Shown here one piece after another: positions 44,822-55,611 of a DNA stretch of 64,000 bases. The stretch is from positions 62,001 to 126,000 of the forward strand of contig JAHJUE010000010.1 of assembly GCA_018829205.1 (NCBI GenBank), read 5' to 3'. The stretch comes from Bacteroidota bacterium. Lineage in GTDB: Bacteria; Bacteroidota; Ignavibacteria; Ignavibacteriales; Melioribacteraceae. Below the pieces are notes generated by a model. The model saw only the letters and a program-made list of their open reading frames with translations. It searched no databases and had not been told where the DNA came from. A program made the translations under genes and the position numbers. The first letter of the stretch is position 1. Every line of letters begins with the position of its first letter.

Positions 44822-47800
44822 TTATAAATTTACGGTTGACGCAGTCCATTGCGCATTCTTCCCATTTAAACTTTGTTCGGCAACTGTTTCTACCTTACTT
44901 AACAATTCTTTTATTTTCTGAAGAGATATATTCCCTTCTTCGGTTTTACCGTTTTTTTCAAATTCATTAACACAATTTGTTAATTCCTCTTTCGCAAGTT
45001 CATATTCATTATCATGAATATTAATAAATCCTCGACGGAAATATTTTTCTATTCTGCTACCCGATATAGGGAATTCCAATGATCTTTTTTTAACGGATTC
45101 CCCTTTCAGCCAGATTTCATCCGGATCGGCACCCCATTTCTCTACAAACAAATTATTATTTCTATTTAACAATTTTTCGTATTTATCATTTCCGTCGGCT
45201 TTAAAACTCTTAGATCCGTAATGATGTATGAACACATCTTTGGCTATGAATGTTTTGTAACCTGCAAGCTGAACCCTTAAACAATAATCGTCATCTTCAT
45301 AATTGCCTGGGGAAAACCTTTCATCAAGTCCGCCTATTTTTTCAATCACTTCTTTTTTAATTAAGGTACAAAGAAACGCGACACGCGGGAATTCCCAATA
45401 TTGGTTTTGATTTTCAAAGCGGATTTTTTCAGCGTAAGTTTTCATTTCATCAATTGTTTGGTAATTAGCATTTTTATCAACCTGAACACCGCTTACAGAG
45501 TTTGATATTCCGCTTATTATGCCGGCTTTTTCGTTATTGGCGGCAATATCAATAAATCGATTGAGCCAGCCTTTATTTACTATAATATCATTGTTTGCAA
45601 TTACAATATATTTGCCCTCTGAAAATTCAATGCCTTGATTAACTGCTTTCGGGAAACCAAGATTCCGAGTGTTAGAAATAGTTTTTACATTCGGTTTTTG
45701 GATTTCCAAATTTCTTAAATACTTTTTTATTTCATCAGAGCTGTTATTGTCGACAATTACAAGTTCAAAATTACCTTTAGTATTTTCATAAATTGAATTG
45801 ATTGTTGATTGTGTAGTTTCAAGCTGATTATAAACAGGTATAATTATCGACGTTTCAATCTGAACCGAAATTTTCCGTGTCTTAAATAAATATTGATAAT
45901 GCTGCGAGTTCTCCTGCAGGGAAGATACATCATAGCCGCTGTTTTTAAATGCTTGCATTAAGTCGGAAGGGAATTCAAATTTAGCATCCATCGTAGCTTT
46001 AACATCAATTACATTAAATCCTTCATTGGTAAACAATTCAGCCGCGCTTTTCAATGTGAAAAATCTAAGATGTGTTTTATCCAGCAGTCCGGCATTTTCA
46101 TAATCCCATTTGCCCTCTATCAAATTTTTAATAACAGACCAATGACGGACATTCGGAATGCTTGCGACTATTTCTCCATTATTCCTAAGTTTTGTTTTAA
46201 TAAGCTTAATAATTTTATAAGGATCAACAAGATGTTCAAGAACATCGGCGAATATGATTGCATCAAAATAATTATTCGGAAGCTGCAGTATTGCGTCTTC
46301 AACATTGCCCCATATAACATTATCTAATTTTGCCGCTGCTCTTTTAGCCGCTTCTTCGAATAATTCGATTCCCCAAACTTCGGCATTCAGTTTTTGCTTT
46401 AGTTCATATGCCATTACGCCGCTGCCGCATCCTACATCCAGTATTCTTTGAGAATTCGGATTTACAAGTTCCTGCACCTCGGGTCTGTTATATTCATAAT
46501 ATGCGCCTACCGATTCGTCCATTTTATTAATAATATTGGAATCGGTTGTATATAATTTGTATGTATCTACCCCGTAATTATTTTTAAAGTATTTGAATTT
46601 ATCGACTATATAGTCGGGGTAATCTTTCTCTTCATTCCAGCCGAGATGATACCCGACAATGTTTTTCGCGAAACCGACTTTGCCGCCGTTTGCTCTAATT
46701 TTTTCGCATGTTTCCCAGTCTGTTGTGTAAGAGAAATTAAAATATTTTCTCTTAATTGCCTGCATTACTGTTCCGACATTGGACAAAGTAATGTCATCAT
46801 TAAATTTCGATTTTTCGCTTATGTAAACATCCGCCATTTTTTCAGGCTTATTAGAGGGATCGAGGTTTAAAGCAATCAATCCCATATCAGGGTTTTGTTT
46901 ATGTAGATCAACTAATTTTTCGAGCCAGCATTTCTCATCCAATTTTGGGACAAGAATATCGGGATCGCAAACAATAAAAGGGTCGGAAGTTGTAACATTA
47001 ATTCCTTTTTGGAAAGCTGCCGTCCATTCATTAGATCCATTAAGAATAAGATCATCGTAAAGAATTTCAGTAAGTTTTAAATAATTGGCAAACTCTTCGC
47101 CGCTTTTGTTGTCAACTATTATAAGTCTATAATTGTATTTTGTATTATGGATTAAATGGTTAATTGTCTCATGAAAATATTTTAGACGATCATGCGTTAA
47201 AAATACAATATCAATAGGGCGGCAGTCATTTATAATTTTTTGTTTAGCAACAAAATTTTTATATGTATTAATTAGAACATTGGTTTCAAAACTGCTTCTT
47301 GAAAAATTGCCAAGTTCTATTCCAGATTGATTATAATAATATAGTCCTAGTATTTGATTAACTCTTTTTAATTTGCTGCCGTTTACAAAAACCATACGGC
47401 TCCAAAATTCAAAATCGCCCGAGGATTTGTATGCCTCATTAAAATATCCAATGTAATTATGAACTTCGGCGCGCCACATTGGTTGCGGCCCCATAAAACA
47501 ACCTTCGTGCATAATGCCGGGTTTAAAATCCGGACGAATAATTTCTTTATCAATTATAGCGTTTTTAAACTGCTGGTTAGGTGTGTTTGTTAAATAAAAA
47601 TCGGAATAGACAAGATCAACGTCTGGGTTTTTATCAAGTTCATTTTTTAATATTTCCAAAGCTTCTGGATGATGCCTGTCGTCTGTGTTTGCGTTTGTTA
47701 AATATTTTCCCGAAGCGGCTTTTACTCCCCTGTTCCATGCAGAATAAATACCTTCTCGGTTTTCTGTTTTAATATATTTTATATTTTGAAATTTTCGCTG

Positions 47801-47980
47801 GAACTCATTAATAATAACTTCTTCATTTTGCTGCGAGCCTGAATTAATAACAAGAATTTCCAATCCGCCTTTTTTATAAAGGGTTTGATTTGTTAAGTCA
47901 ACCAAACACCCTTCAATAAACAGTTCTGAATTGTAGGTTGAAACTATAGCCGAGACTTCGAATTTGGAATCATTATTCAT
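44822..47980 (-). CDS. Fused GT2-GT2-methyltransferase-GT2 protein
   Basis: 1052 residues with four catalytic-looking domains. GT2 (about 5-230): VSAIVSTYNSELFIEGCL, NTDDRHHPEA. GT2 (about 255-480): IDIVFLTHDRLKYFHETI, VCDPDILVPKL. SAM methyltransferase (about 505-690): RILDVGCGSGVMAYEL, DAIIFADVLEHL. GT2 (about 710-970): SIIIPVYNQLETTQSTI, VDNNSSDEI, NNDIIVNKGWL, and GNYEDDDYCLR. A helical, TPR-like tail follows. First gene of its operon, downstream of promoter D and the palindrome at 48142. Such fusions would make one enzyme build and methylate a short oligosaccharide. Confidence 0.9.
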   Translation of the reverse strand: MNNDSKFEVSAIVSTYNSELFIEGCLVDLTNQTLYKKGGLEILVINSGSQQNEEVIINEFQRKFQNIKYIKTENREGIYSAWNRGVKAASGKYLTNANTDDRHHPEALEILKNELDKNPDVDLVYSDFYLTNTPNQQFKNAIIDKEIIRPDFKPGIMHEGCFMGPQPMWRAEVHNYIGYFNEAYKSSGDFEFWSRMVFVNGSKLKRVNQILGLYYYNQSGIELGNFSRSSFETNVLINTYKNFVAKQKIINDCRPIDIVFLTHDRLKYFHETINHLIHNTKYNYRLIIVDNKSGEEFANYLKLTEILYDDLILNGSNEWTAAFQKGINVTTSDPFIVCDPDILVPKLDEKCWLEKLVDLHKQNPDMGLIALNLDPSNKPEKMADVYISEKSKFNDDITLSNVGTVMQAIKRKYFNFSYTTDWETCEKIRANGGKVGFAKNIVGYHLGWNEEKDYPDYIVDKFKYFKNNYGVDTYKLYTTDSNIINKMDESVGAYYEYNRPEVQELVNPNSQRILDVGCGSGVMAYELKQKLNAEVWGIELFEEAAKRAAAKLDNVIWGNVEDAILQLPNNYFDAIIFADVLEHLVDPYKIIKLIKTKLRNNGEIVASIPNVRHWSVIKNLIEGKWDYENAGLLDKTHLRFFTLKSAAELFTNEGFNVIDVKATMDAKFEFPSDLMQAFKNSGYDVSSLQENSQHYQYLFKTRKISVQIETSIIIPVYNQLETTQSTINSIYENTKGNFELVIVDNNSSDEIKKYLRNLEIQKPNVKTISNTRNLGFPKAVNQGIEFSEGKYIVIANNDIIVNKGWLNRFIDIAANNEKAGIISGISNSVSGVQVDKNANYQTIDEMKTYAEKIRFENQNQYWEFPRVAFLCTLIKKEVIEKIGGLDERFSPGNYEDDDYCLRVQLAGYKTFIAKDVFIHHYGSKSFKADGNDKYEKLLNRNNNLFVEKWGADPDEIWLKGESVKKRSLEFPISGSRIEKYFRRGFINIHDNEYELAKEELTNCVNEFEKNGKTEEGNISLQKIKELLSKVETVAEQSLNGKNAQWTASTVNL

Positions 47981-48068
47981 TTAATCTGCCGTTTTATATA
48001 TTATTTCTATTTCTCGCAAGAAGATTTAATCCACCTAGGTTCACTTCGGAGGATAATTAGATTAAAAC

Positions 48069-48085
48069 GCCAATATTTATGCCAG
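48069..48085 (-). promoter_or_regulatory. σ54-like -24/-12 promoter of the 1052-residue glycosyltransferase operon (site D)
   Basis: Minus strand CTGGCATAAATATTGGC: TGGCA at -24 and TTGG at -12, almost identical to the site at 59086-59102. About 90 bp before the ATG at 47980. The -12 C is G here. Confidence 0.55.
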
Positions 48086-48140
48086 TAAAAGATTTGTTTT
48101 TTGGTGAAATTTGAGCAGAAAAGTGTTCTAAATTGAGGAG

Positions 48141-48166
48141 TTGGCTAATAATCGCCATTGGTTAGC
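48141..48166. promoter_or_regulatory. Conserved palindromic activator site before the glycan operon
   Basis: The core TGGCTAATAATCGCCA (48142-48157) matches the cores at 17271 and 59212. Including flanks, 21 of 26 positions match the site at 59211-59236. It lies in a 266-bp gap without genes, about 67 bp upstream of the -24 element. Confidence 0.6.
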
Positions 48167-48246
48167 GGGTTTCTATCAGTTTTTTTCTTTAATTACTTTT
48201 TCTTACTTTTTATTGCAGAATCGAATATTTCGGCCTATTAAATGTA

Positions 48247-51200
48247 TTAAACAGAAATTGTTTTTAAATTATCGGCCGCGACTTCATTCTGCGGATCAAT
48301 TTTAAGTACAAGATTTAAAGTTCTAATAGCTGATTCGTTTTCGCCCAATATTGATAAAACTACGGCAAGATTGTTTAACGCTTCTGTATCCGACGGATTT
48401 TTATTTATAACTTTCTGCAATAGTTGAATTGCGTTTGTATAATTTCCGCTTTTTATTGATTCTTCAATTTCTTGATTTTTCATTTCATCGTTCCTTGTTA
48501 TTTCATTTTTATTTAATTCGTTTCCATCAATGTTATTATTGATATGTATTTTTTTATAAAGCTCAAGATACTTTTCAGCTTGAATTAAAAGAGTAAATTT
48601 GTCTCCCGCAGTTTTTACGGAATTCTGTGTAAGAATCTTTTTATCCTGCCGCAGACACCATGTAATTCCGTTTGATAAATCAGCAGCATTTTTTTCTTCT
48701 GCGATATACCCGTTTAATTTATGCTGAATCATATCCGGAATTCCGCCAATGTTAAATCCTACAACAGGAGTTCCGCATGCAAGTGACTCGACAACAACCA
48801 AGGGAAGATTGTCTTCGAGCGAAGGAATTACAAACACATCGGCAAGCGAATAAATTTTCGCGAGTACTTCAGGGTCATTTACAGCTCCGAAGTTTAAAAT
48901 TTTATATCCGCTAAGCACATTCTGGAAATCGCCAATATTCCCGAAAACAGCGAGATAAATTTCTTCTTTAAAATCTGTTTTATTAAAATCAGTCAACGCT
49001 TTTACTAAATATTCAAAGCCTTTACGTTTGTTGTTATACGTCGCGCCGAAAAGTATAATTTTGGCATTTGCGGGAACACCAATTTCTTTTCTATTCAGTT
49101 CGTCATTTTGAGGTTTAAAAACATCAAGTTCAAATCCGTATGGAATAACTTCTCTTTTATATTTTTTGAACAAAGAACTTTGAGACGCTTGTTCGCCGAG
49201 CCATTTGCTGGGAGTTACAACCGTAATATTTAAATCATCATAAATAGATTTTTTGTATTTCCAAATTTGTGATGAAATATCGTTTTCATCTTTTGAGCCA
49301 AGCTGCGGGCATGCACCGCATTCTTCCGTAAATTTTCGGCATGTATCTGCATAATGGCATCCCCCGGTAAAAGCGTTCATATCATGCAAAGTCCAGACAA
49401 TTGTTTTGTCTTTAAACAATTCTTTTACATCTTCATAATTAATCATTCCAGCGACCCAGTGCAGGTTTATAATATCAGCTTCTATTATTTCTTGAACTTC
49501 GCTTAAATCAACATTTGATTCCGGCGTTGAAAATATTTCTATTTCTTTCGGACGTTCAGGAAAACTGTTCATTATTTGATAAAATCTCTGCCACATTAAT
49601 TGATTTTTTTGTGAAGAGTAAATTTCATTTAAAAGTGTTTTATGTACGCTGTAATCATCCGGCACTGCAAGAACTGAATTATCATTTTTAGTTTTATTTA
49701 AAACTATTAATTTTGAGTCAACGCCGAGTTCATTTAAACCCTTATTTAAAAGATACGCAGCCGTTCCCGCACCGCCGTTATCCTGTGTGCAGATGTGAGC
49801 TACCTTCAACCCAGTACTTGTTTTATTTTCCAAAGGCAGCTGGACAGGTAAATCATAAAAACTTTTAAATACTTCAGAAACCTTTTCATCTAAAAATACT
49901 TTTTCGGGAAATCTTGTTGCTTGTTTCTGCGCTGTTTCGGAATTAAATTTATCCGTCGCGCCGCAATGTACTCCTGTTCCGTCCATACCTATATTTTCAA
50001 TATGAGAGTCAATAGGGTAAATATAATAACCTTTATTTGCATAAACTGTTAACAGCCAAGGCATAGTCCACACATCTTTTAAATTTCCGTTCAGCATATC
50101 AAGCAGCATTACGGGAACATCGCTTCCGGCTTGAGTCAAATCAATTCCGCTGTCTAAAATATTTTTTGTCATGGAACGCAGATCATCATTTTTCATCTGC
50201 CATTTCGATTTCCACGTAGCCCAGCCCCAGCTTCCTATTCTCGGTGAGAAGTATAAATCGTAATTATAATTATCACGAATCTCTTTTGGTATTTGAACAG
50301 AGTAACCGCTTATTCCAAAAACAGATTTTTCATTTTCATATTTATTCAAACAGTCGTTCATAAAATTGAAGAAATGTTTTTGCGGAACGCAATCGTCTTC
50401 AAGCAGAACAAGTTTATCATGTTTTTCAAAAACTAAATTTACAGCGTTCACTATTGATTTTGCCAATCCTTGATTTTGCGTTTGATAAACTTTAACAGGG
50501 TTTGTCCAGTTAATTTCTTCAATGAATTTCCGCGTTTTAATTACACCCTCAATGTGCTCTTGAGTTTTTGGGGCATCTGAAAAAACGTAAAGATTTTTAA
50601 TATTATGTTTTCTAAGAGCATTTAAAACTTTTTTTGTATGCTCAGGGCGGTTATATGTAATTAGAATTACTGGATATTCAAATGAATCTTCACTTTGCTT
50701 GCATAATTTTTGCTGAAAGTCCTTTGTTCTTATAAAAGAATATTCATTTCCCAAAGGAGAAATTGAAAATATATCATAACCATTATTAATCAATTTCTTG
50801 ATTATAACTCTTGAAGCATCTTTACCAACACCTTCAAACCTATCATGGAATTCAACAAGAATTTGCGATACATTTATTTTATTCTTTAATATATCTTCAA
50901 GTACAGAATATTCAGCACCTTCAATATCCATCTTCAGTAAGTCTATTTTACTGTGCTTCAATTCCTTCATAATAGAAGAAATAGATTTTACTGGTACTTC
51001 AATAAAATTCATGGAAGTAATCGATCTATAAAGCAGTGTGTGTGAAACATGATCCGGGTTTTCGGGTGGATAAAATTTAACTGTTCCGTTAAAATCAGCA
51101 ATGCCGTAATCATACAGTTTAAAACTGTCGTTTATATTTTGTTTTTTCAGCCAGTCAATTGATTTTGGAGTAGGGTCAAAACCATGGACAGTTACTCCAT

Positions 51201-54200
51201 ATTTTTCTATTATAGATAAATCAAATGAAATATCTTCTCCAAGTCCGAATGAATAAACAATACTATCCCGATCTAAATTAAATGGAGAAATAAACCAACC
51301 ACCGTATTCTGTCCCGTGAAATTCTTTAGCAACCGAGGTATTAATTTTGTACCCGTTCATAAAATTAAAACTGGGTGCAGGCAAAGCTTTACCATTATTT
51401 ATCTTCCCGAATTCTTCTACAACATAGTTGAATTGCCATATTTCGGGATGCATCCATTCGAGGTATTTGTTCATTACCTCATACCTGCTAAGTTTGGATT
51501 GATTTTTATCATCACTCGCCGGATCATGATATATAACCGCTTCAGGCCAATAGATTATATTAAAGCTTTTTGTTTGTTTATATAGTCGAAAAGATAATTC
51601 AACACCTTCGTGCCCGAATAGAAGCGGATTCATTCCCCCTAACTTAAGATAAACATCTTTTCTAAAAGCAGAGTTGCCTTCTGTTGTAATACTTGTAGGA
51701 ATAGGTTCATCGCCGAGATCATAACACAAGGGGATTATTTTTACTTCTTTGCTTCTCGGAACTACCCTCCCTTTAACACCTTTAACATCCTGCGCTTGAA
51801 AGGGCACATAAATTTTTTCCAGATAATTACCGGGAACAACGGAATCATCGTCCACAAAAACTAATATGTCGCCTTTTGCGAAATGCGCTCCTATGTTTCT
51901 ACCTTCTGCAGGATTTATATTTTCAGGAAGCACGATATAAAGAAGAGGCATTTGCAATAAATTGGGAACTGCTTCTTCATTGCCTCCGTTATCAATTACA
52001 ATTATTTCAAAATTATCTCTTTTATTTTTCATAATTGATTCTACACATTCCAGTAAACTTTTCCCTGTTTTATATGCTACTATAATTACAGAAATTTCAG
52101 GCGAAGCATTATCACGTTTATCATGTTTCGGCAAAGAATTATAATCAAAATGATTTTTAAAGAGATTTATAAATTTTTCTGCGTTTGTGAAATCATATTT
52201 ATTTAAACATTCTCCTGCTTTTTTATAATTATCGAGGGCAATTTTATTTTTTAAACCGCACGTTTCTTTTCTTCTGCTTAACGCATTTATTTTTGCCTTC
52301 AACATAGTTTGAATACTCAATTTTCTGTTATCACTAACATGAGAAATAGAACAAGCAAGTTCACGGTAAAGGTAAAGCGGCTTATCAATAAATTTAAGTT
52401 CTCCCACTTCTTCCATCTTGTAAGAAATATCTTTATCTTCTGCGTGGAGAATTGTTATATCGTATTGAGCGCTGCGCAAATAGTAATCTAATTTGAAAGT
52501 GCGGAAATGGCTGACCGTATCTGTATCAAGATTTGTTTTGTTTTTCTGAACCTCAGCACAGTAACCTAATTTTTGCGGCTTTAGATTTTCATCGCAGTAA
52601 AGAAACTGTGAATATATAAAACCCGCACCGGAATTTTCCTGATGCGCGTTATACATCGTTTCAACTGCTTCGGGAACAAGTGCGTCGTCGCTATCAAGCG
52701 TACCAAAATATTTACTCTTTACTTTACTTATTCCAGTTGTAAGCGCGGTTATATATTTTTTATTTGTCTCGTGCTGAATGAGGATTATTCTTTCATCACC
52801 TAAGTATTTTTTTATTTTGATGACCGAATCGTCTGTCGAGCAGTCGTCCACAATTATTAATTCCCAATTTGCGAAAGTCTGCGCCAAAACTGAGTTTATT
52901 GCTTCTTCTATATATTTGCTGCCGTTATAATTAGCCATTATAATCGAAAACCGAGGGGCATTTTCGTTTTTAAGTTCTTTTTCTTTTACGATTGAATTCA
53001 TATCTGATAAATTCTTTTGAGCTGCTTTGTTTGCAGAATCCAATTTTAAGACAATGTTTGTAATAGCTGATGCTGTATTTTTATCACCTAAATTCATAAA
53101 ACAATCTGCAGCATGATTTAGTGCATTAATATTTCCTGGATGGTGTTTAATATGCTGCACTAATATTTCTGCCGCTTCTTTGAATTTATTTTCATAAATA
53201 AACTTTTGGGCTTCATCAATTGCATTAAATTCAGATTGAGGAAGAACTGTATTTATAAGTTCAACATCCTTTATATCTTTCGCTTCGCCTCTATTTTCTT
53301 TTAAGAGCCTCACAATATTTAATGAAGCAAATTTTACTCCGTTGAAGTAAAAATGATTTTCGGGATTATAAACTATATTGTCAAAATTTGTAGGATAATA
53401 TTTAAGCTCCGAATCGTGTGCATTTATATCATCATTAATTTTTGTAAGATTTGATTTCTCTGCTTTTATATAATCTAGATCGTTCGCGTCACGCAAACCA
53501 TATAAAGCCAAAACGGTGCTGCCTGTCAGGCACAGATCCTCATTATTAATACCTTTTTCTGATGTAATTTTATCAAAGTAATCAAACAGTGATTGGAATT
53601 TTGCAAACGTGTTCAATTTCACATTGTTTAAAAAATGGACACTGTTCTTGTTTAATAATGCTGAAGTTATCCTAATTGTTTCTTCGTGTGTATCGTTTAT
53701 GTGAACAGAATGTTTTGCGATATTATAAATTTTTCTGATCTTTTCTTTAAGTTCAATAATATTAACACCGAAAAAGGGTTTGAACAAAAAGAATCTCAAA
53801 GGTTCATCTGTTTTAAAACAATAATTTGCCTTGCTTTTAGCGCCGGAGAAAAAGTTTTCCCATTTACCTAGCCATTCTTCCCCTTTATAAACCTGCATCA
53901 TTAAATAGAGCGGCCCGTTATTTTTTAATTTTAATTCTTTATAATAATATATTTCGCCGGCCTCTTTTAAAATGGGAATTACTTCATCAGTCCTTCCAAC
54001 CGCAGAAGGGAAAAGCATAACCGTTTTCAAATCTTTTATAAGCATGCAGTATTCAAGCGCAATGCTGTCAAGGCTTTCTTCCGACAAACCTTTATTTCTG
54101 AAATAGTTATAATCGTAGAGCCAGCCTTCGTGAGAAAAAGTAAGAGTTGAAACTGTTTTATTATAATAAAGACTCGCAGCTAATCTATGTGCTCCTTCTA

Positions 54201-55587
54201 TCAAACCGTTTTTAAATGAAACCGGAAGCATTGATTTCTCTTCATTAAAGCCTTCATCTTTTATTGAACTGATTGTTTTGTTAAAAGAAATAACAAAAGA
54301 ATCGCGCCCCTTTTTTCCACTTCCGTCTTTTTCATCATGGCCGTTAAAAACACGAATGTGTTCGTCGTATAAATTTGAAGCCCAATCTGTATTAATGCTT
54401 TTATCAAAATATTTTACATAAATATATTTTGCTATTACATCAATTCTTCTGTGGTTGATAAGTGTAATTGGCTTTACTCTGTTTAATACGGAACCGTTCT
54501 CTGTGTAAAACAATTCAGTGAAATGCGGGTTGAGTTTGTTAAAGACAGATTCTTTATTTAAATAAACAGAAGGAGTAAAGCTTTCCGAGTTAAGATAATT
54601 GTCAAGGTATTCAACAGCTTTATAAATATCCTCGCAATATTTTTTATTAGTAAAAGTATAAAATTTTTCCGAGCCTAGAAATTCTCTGCCGTTTCTTCTG
54701 TATTCTTCATACTCCTTTGTTTTAATAATAGAAATCATTCGTTCGTATAATTCATCAAACGATTCGAATTTCAGCAAATCTATAAAAGTGTTTTCTGGAA
54801 TAAAATCAATCGAGTCGGGCATGGGAACATAAATTGGCACAGTTCCCGTCGCCATGCTTATTAACGGATCGTAAGTTATATAACCCGGGATTATGCAATT
54901 GTCTATGCAAAAACTATAATAATATTTTGAATAAGTTTCAAATTTATCCGGCGTTGTTCCTTTATATATATTTGTAAAAAATGGATCGTCTCTAGTGTTG
55001 TCGTTCCAGCCGTGACCGAATAAATCTAATAAGTTATCGCCGCGGTTTTCAAAATATCTCATTACTTGTCTTCTAAAGCTGTAAAGTTCTCCTTCTTCTA
55101 TTGAAGTTTTGTTGGAGTGCATTATTAATGCAAGGTTTTCTTTTTTATTGTTTGAGTAATGTTCATATCTTGATAAATCTATGGTAACAGGAAAATGATA
55201 ATGAAAAAATTTTTTGTCTTTTTGGGGGGATGTACTTTCCCACGATAAAATTGCTTTATGAAAGAAGTGTGAGTTCTGTATATAGTCCCAGCCCCATCTA
55301 TTATAAACATAAGGCTCGTGTAAAAAGAAAATAACTCTTGAAGGATCAATCTTGTTGTCATGCATAAATTTAACAGTGCCGGGAGTCGGCTCCTGCAAAA
55401 TCCAAATATCCACTTCACCCATTGAACCGTACATATCAAATGTATTTAAGTTGATATTTCTTTCAGCGAGATATTTTCTCAATGCAATATATCTATCCAA
55501 TACATTATTACTGTTACAATCTGCATTGGCATCGAACATTTTATTTTGCCACCAGCTTCTGTACTCAGTAAAGTATGCTATATTCAT
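48247..55587 (-). CDS. 2446-residue multi-domain glycan assembly protein (GT, FkbM, GT4, TPR)
   Basis: An exceptionally large fusion. In order: a GT10/CgeB-like domain (about 1-330; YITYDPLISMATGTVPIYV); a domain with a ParB-like GAHRLAA motif (about 380-560); a nucleotidyltransferase-like segment (about 685-790; LTGSTVLALYGLRDANDLDY); TPR (about 795-865); GT2 (about 880-1130; IIVDDCSTDDS, DSDDALV); GT2 (about 1165-1390; VDDDSVVPGNYL); FkbM-type methyltransferase (about 1410-1615; DLLKMDIEGAEYSVL); a GNT-I-like GT (about 1640-1880; LLEDDCVPQKHFFNF); GT4 (about 1930-2360; VVVESLACGTPVVGF); and a TPR end. The frame opens at TTG 55599; ATG 55587 is preferred. It is last in the epimerase operon. 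Start and domain edges are approximate. Confidence 0.85.
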   Translation of the reverse strand: MNIAYFTEYRSWWQNKMFDANADCNSNNVLDRYIALRKYLAERNINLNTFDMYGSMGEVDIWILQEPTPGTVKFMHDNKIDPSRVIFFLHEPYVYNRWGWDYIQNSHFFHKAILSWESTSPQKDKKFFHYHFPVTIDLSRYEHYSNNKKENLALIMHSNKTSIEEGELYSFRRQVMRYFENRGDNLLDLFGHGWNDNTRDDPFFTNIYKGTTPDKFETYSKYYYSFCIDNCIIPGYITYDPLISMATGTVPIYVPMPDSIDFIPENTFIDLLKFESFDELYERMISIIKTKEYEEYRRNGREFLGSEKFYTFTNKKYCEDIYKAVEYLDNYLNSESFTPSVYLNKESVFNKLNPHFTELFYTENGSVLNRVKPITLINHRRIDVIAKYIYVKYFDKSINTDWASNLYDEHIRVFNGHDEKDGSGKKGRDSFVISFNKTISSIKDEGFNEEKSMLPVSFKNGLIEGAHRLAASLYYNKTVSTLTFSHEGWLYDYNYFRNKGLSEESLDSIALEYCMLIKDLKTVMLFPSAVGRTDEVIPILKEAGEIYYYKELKLKNNGPLYLMMQVYKGEEWLGKWENFFSGAKSKANYCFKTDEPLRFFLFKPFFGVNIIELKEKIRKIYNIAKHSVHINDTHEETIRITSALLNKNSVHFLNNVKLNTFAKFQSLFDYFDKITSEKGINNEDLCLTGSTVLALYGLRDANDLDYIKAEKSNLTKINDDINAHDSELKYYPTNFDNIVYNPENHFYFNGVKFASLNIVRLLKENRGEAKDIKDVELINTVLPQSEFNAIDEAQKFIYENKFKEAAEILVQHIKHHPGNINALNHAADCFMNLGDKNTASAITNIVLKLDSANKAAQKNLSDMNSIVKEKELKNENAPRFSIIMANYNGSKYIEEAINSVLAQTFANWELIIVDDCSTDDSVIKIKKYLGDERIILIQHETNKKYITALTTGISKVKSKYFGTLDSDDALVPEAVETMYNAHQENSGAGFIYSQFLYCDENLKPQKLGYCAEVQKNKTNLDTDTVSHFRTFKLDYYLRSAQYDITILHAEDKDISYKMEEVGELKFIDKPLYLYRELACSISHVSDNRKLSIQTMLKAKINALSRRKETCGLKNKIALDNYKKAGECLNKYDFTNAEKFINLFKNHFDYNSLPKHDKRDNASPEISVIIVAYKTGKSLLECVESIMKNKRDNFEIIVIDNGGNEEAVPNLLQMPLLYIVLPENINPAEGRNIGAHFAKGDILVFVDDDSVVPGNYLEKIYVPFQAQDVKGVKGRVVPRSKEVKIIPLCYDLGDEPIPTSITTEGNSAFRKDVYLKLGGMNPLLFGHEGVELSFRLYKQTKSFNIIYWPEAVIYHDPASDDKNQSKLSRYEVMNKYLEWMHPEIWQFNYVVEEFGKINNGKALPAPSFNFMNGYKINTSVAKEFHGTEYGGWFISPFNLDRDSIVYSFGLGEDISFDLSIIEKYGVTVHGFDPTPKSIDWLKKQNINDSFKLYDYGIADFNGTVKFYPPENPDHVSHTLLYRSITSMNFIEVPVKSISSIMKELKHSKIDLLKMDIEGAEYSVLEDILKNKINVSQILVEFHDRFEGVGKDASRVIIKKLINNGYDIFSISPLGNEYSFIRTKDFQQKLCKQSEDSFEYPVILITYNRPEHTKKVLNALRKHNIKNLYVFSDAPKTQEHIEGVIKTRKFIEEINWTNPVKVYQTQNQGLAKSIVNAVNLVFEKHDKLVLLEDDCVPQKHFFNFMNDCLNKYENEKSVFGISGYSVQIPKEIRDNYNYDLYFSPRIGSWGWATWKSKWQMKNDDLRSMTKNILDSGIDLTQAGSDVPVMLLDMLNGNLKDVWTMPWLLTVYANKGYYIYPIDSHIENIGMDGTGVHCGATDKFNSETAQKQATRFPEKVFLDEKVSEVFKSFYDLPVQLPLENKTSTGLKVAHICTQDNGGAGTAAYLLNKGLNELGVDSKLIVLNKTKNDNSVLAVPDDYSVHKTLLNEIYSSQKNQLMWQRFYQIMNSFPERPKEIEIFSTPESNVDLSEVQEIIEADIINLHWVAGMINYEDVKELFKDKTIVWTLHDMNAFTGGCHYADTCRKFTEECGACPQLGSKDENDISSQIWKYKKSIYDDLNITVVTPSKWLGEQASQSSLFKKYKREVIPYGFELDVFKPQNDELNRKEIGVPANAKIILFGATYNNKRKGFEYLVKALTDFNKTDFKEEIYLAVFGNIGDFQNVLSGYKILNFGAVNDPEVLAKIYSLADVFVIPSLEDNLPLVVVESLACGTPVVGFNIGGIPDMIQHKLNGYIAEEKNAADLSNGITWCLRQDKKILTQNSVKTAGDKFTLLIQAEKYLELYKKIHINNNIDGNELNKNEITRNDEMKNQEIEESIKSGNYTNAIQLLQKVINKNPSDTEALNNLAVVLSILGENESAIRTLNLVLKIDPQNEVAADNLKTISV

Positions 55588-55611
55588 AATTTTAACCAAA
55601 ATATTTGCGGA

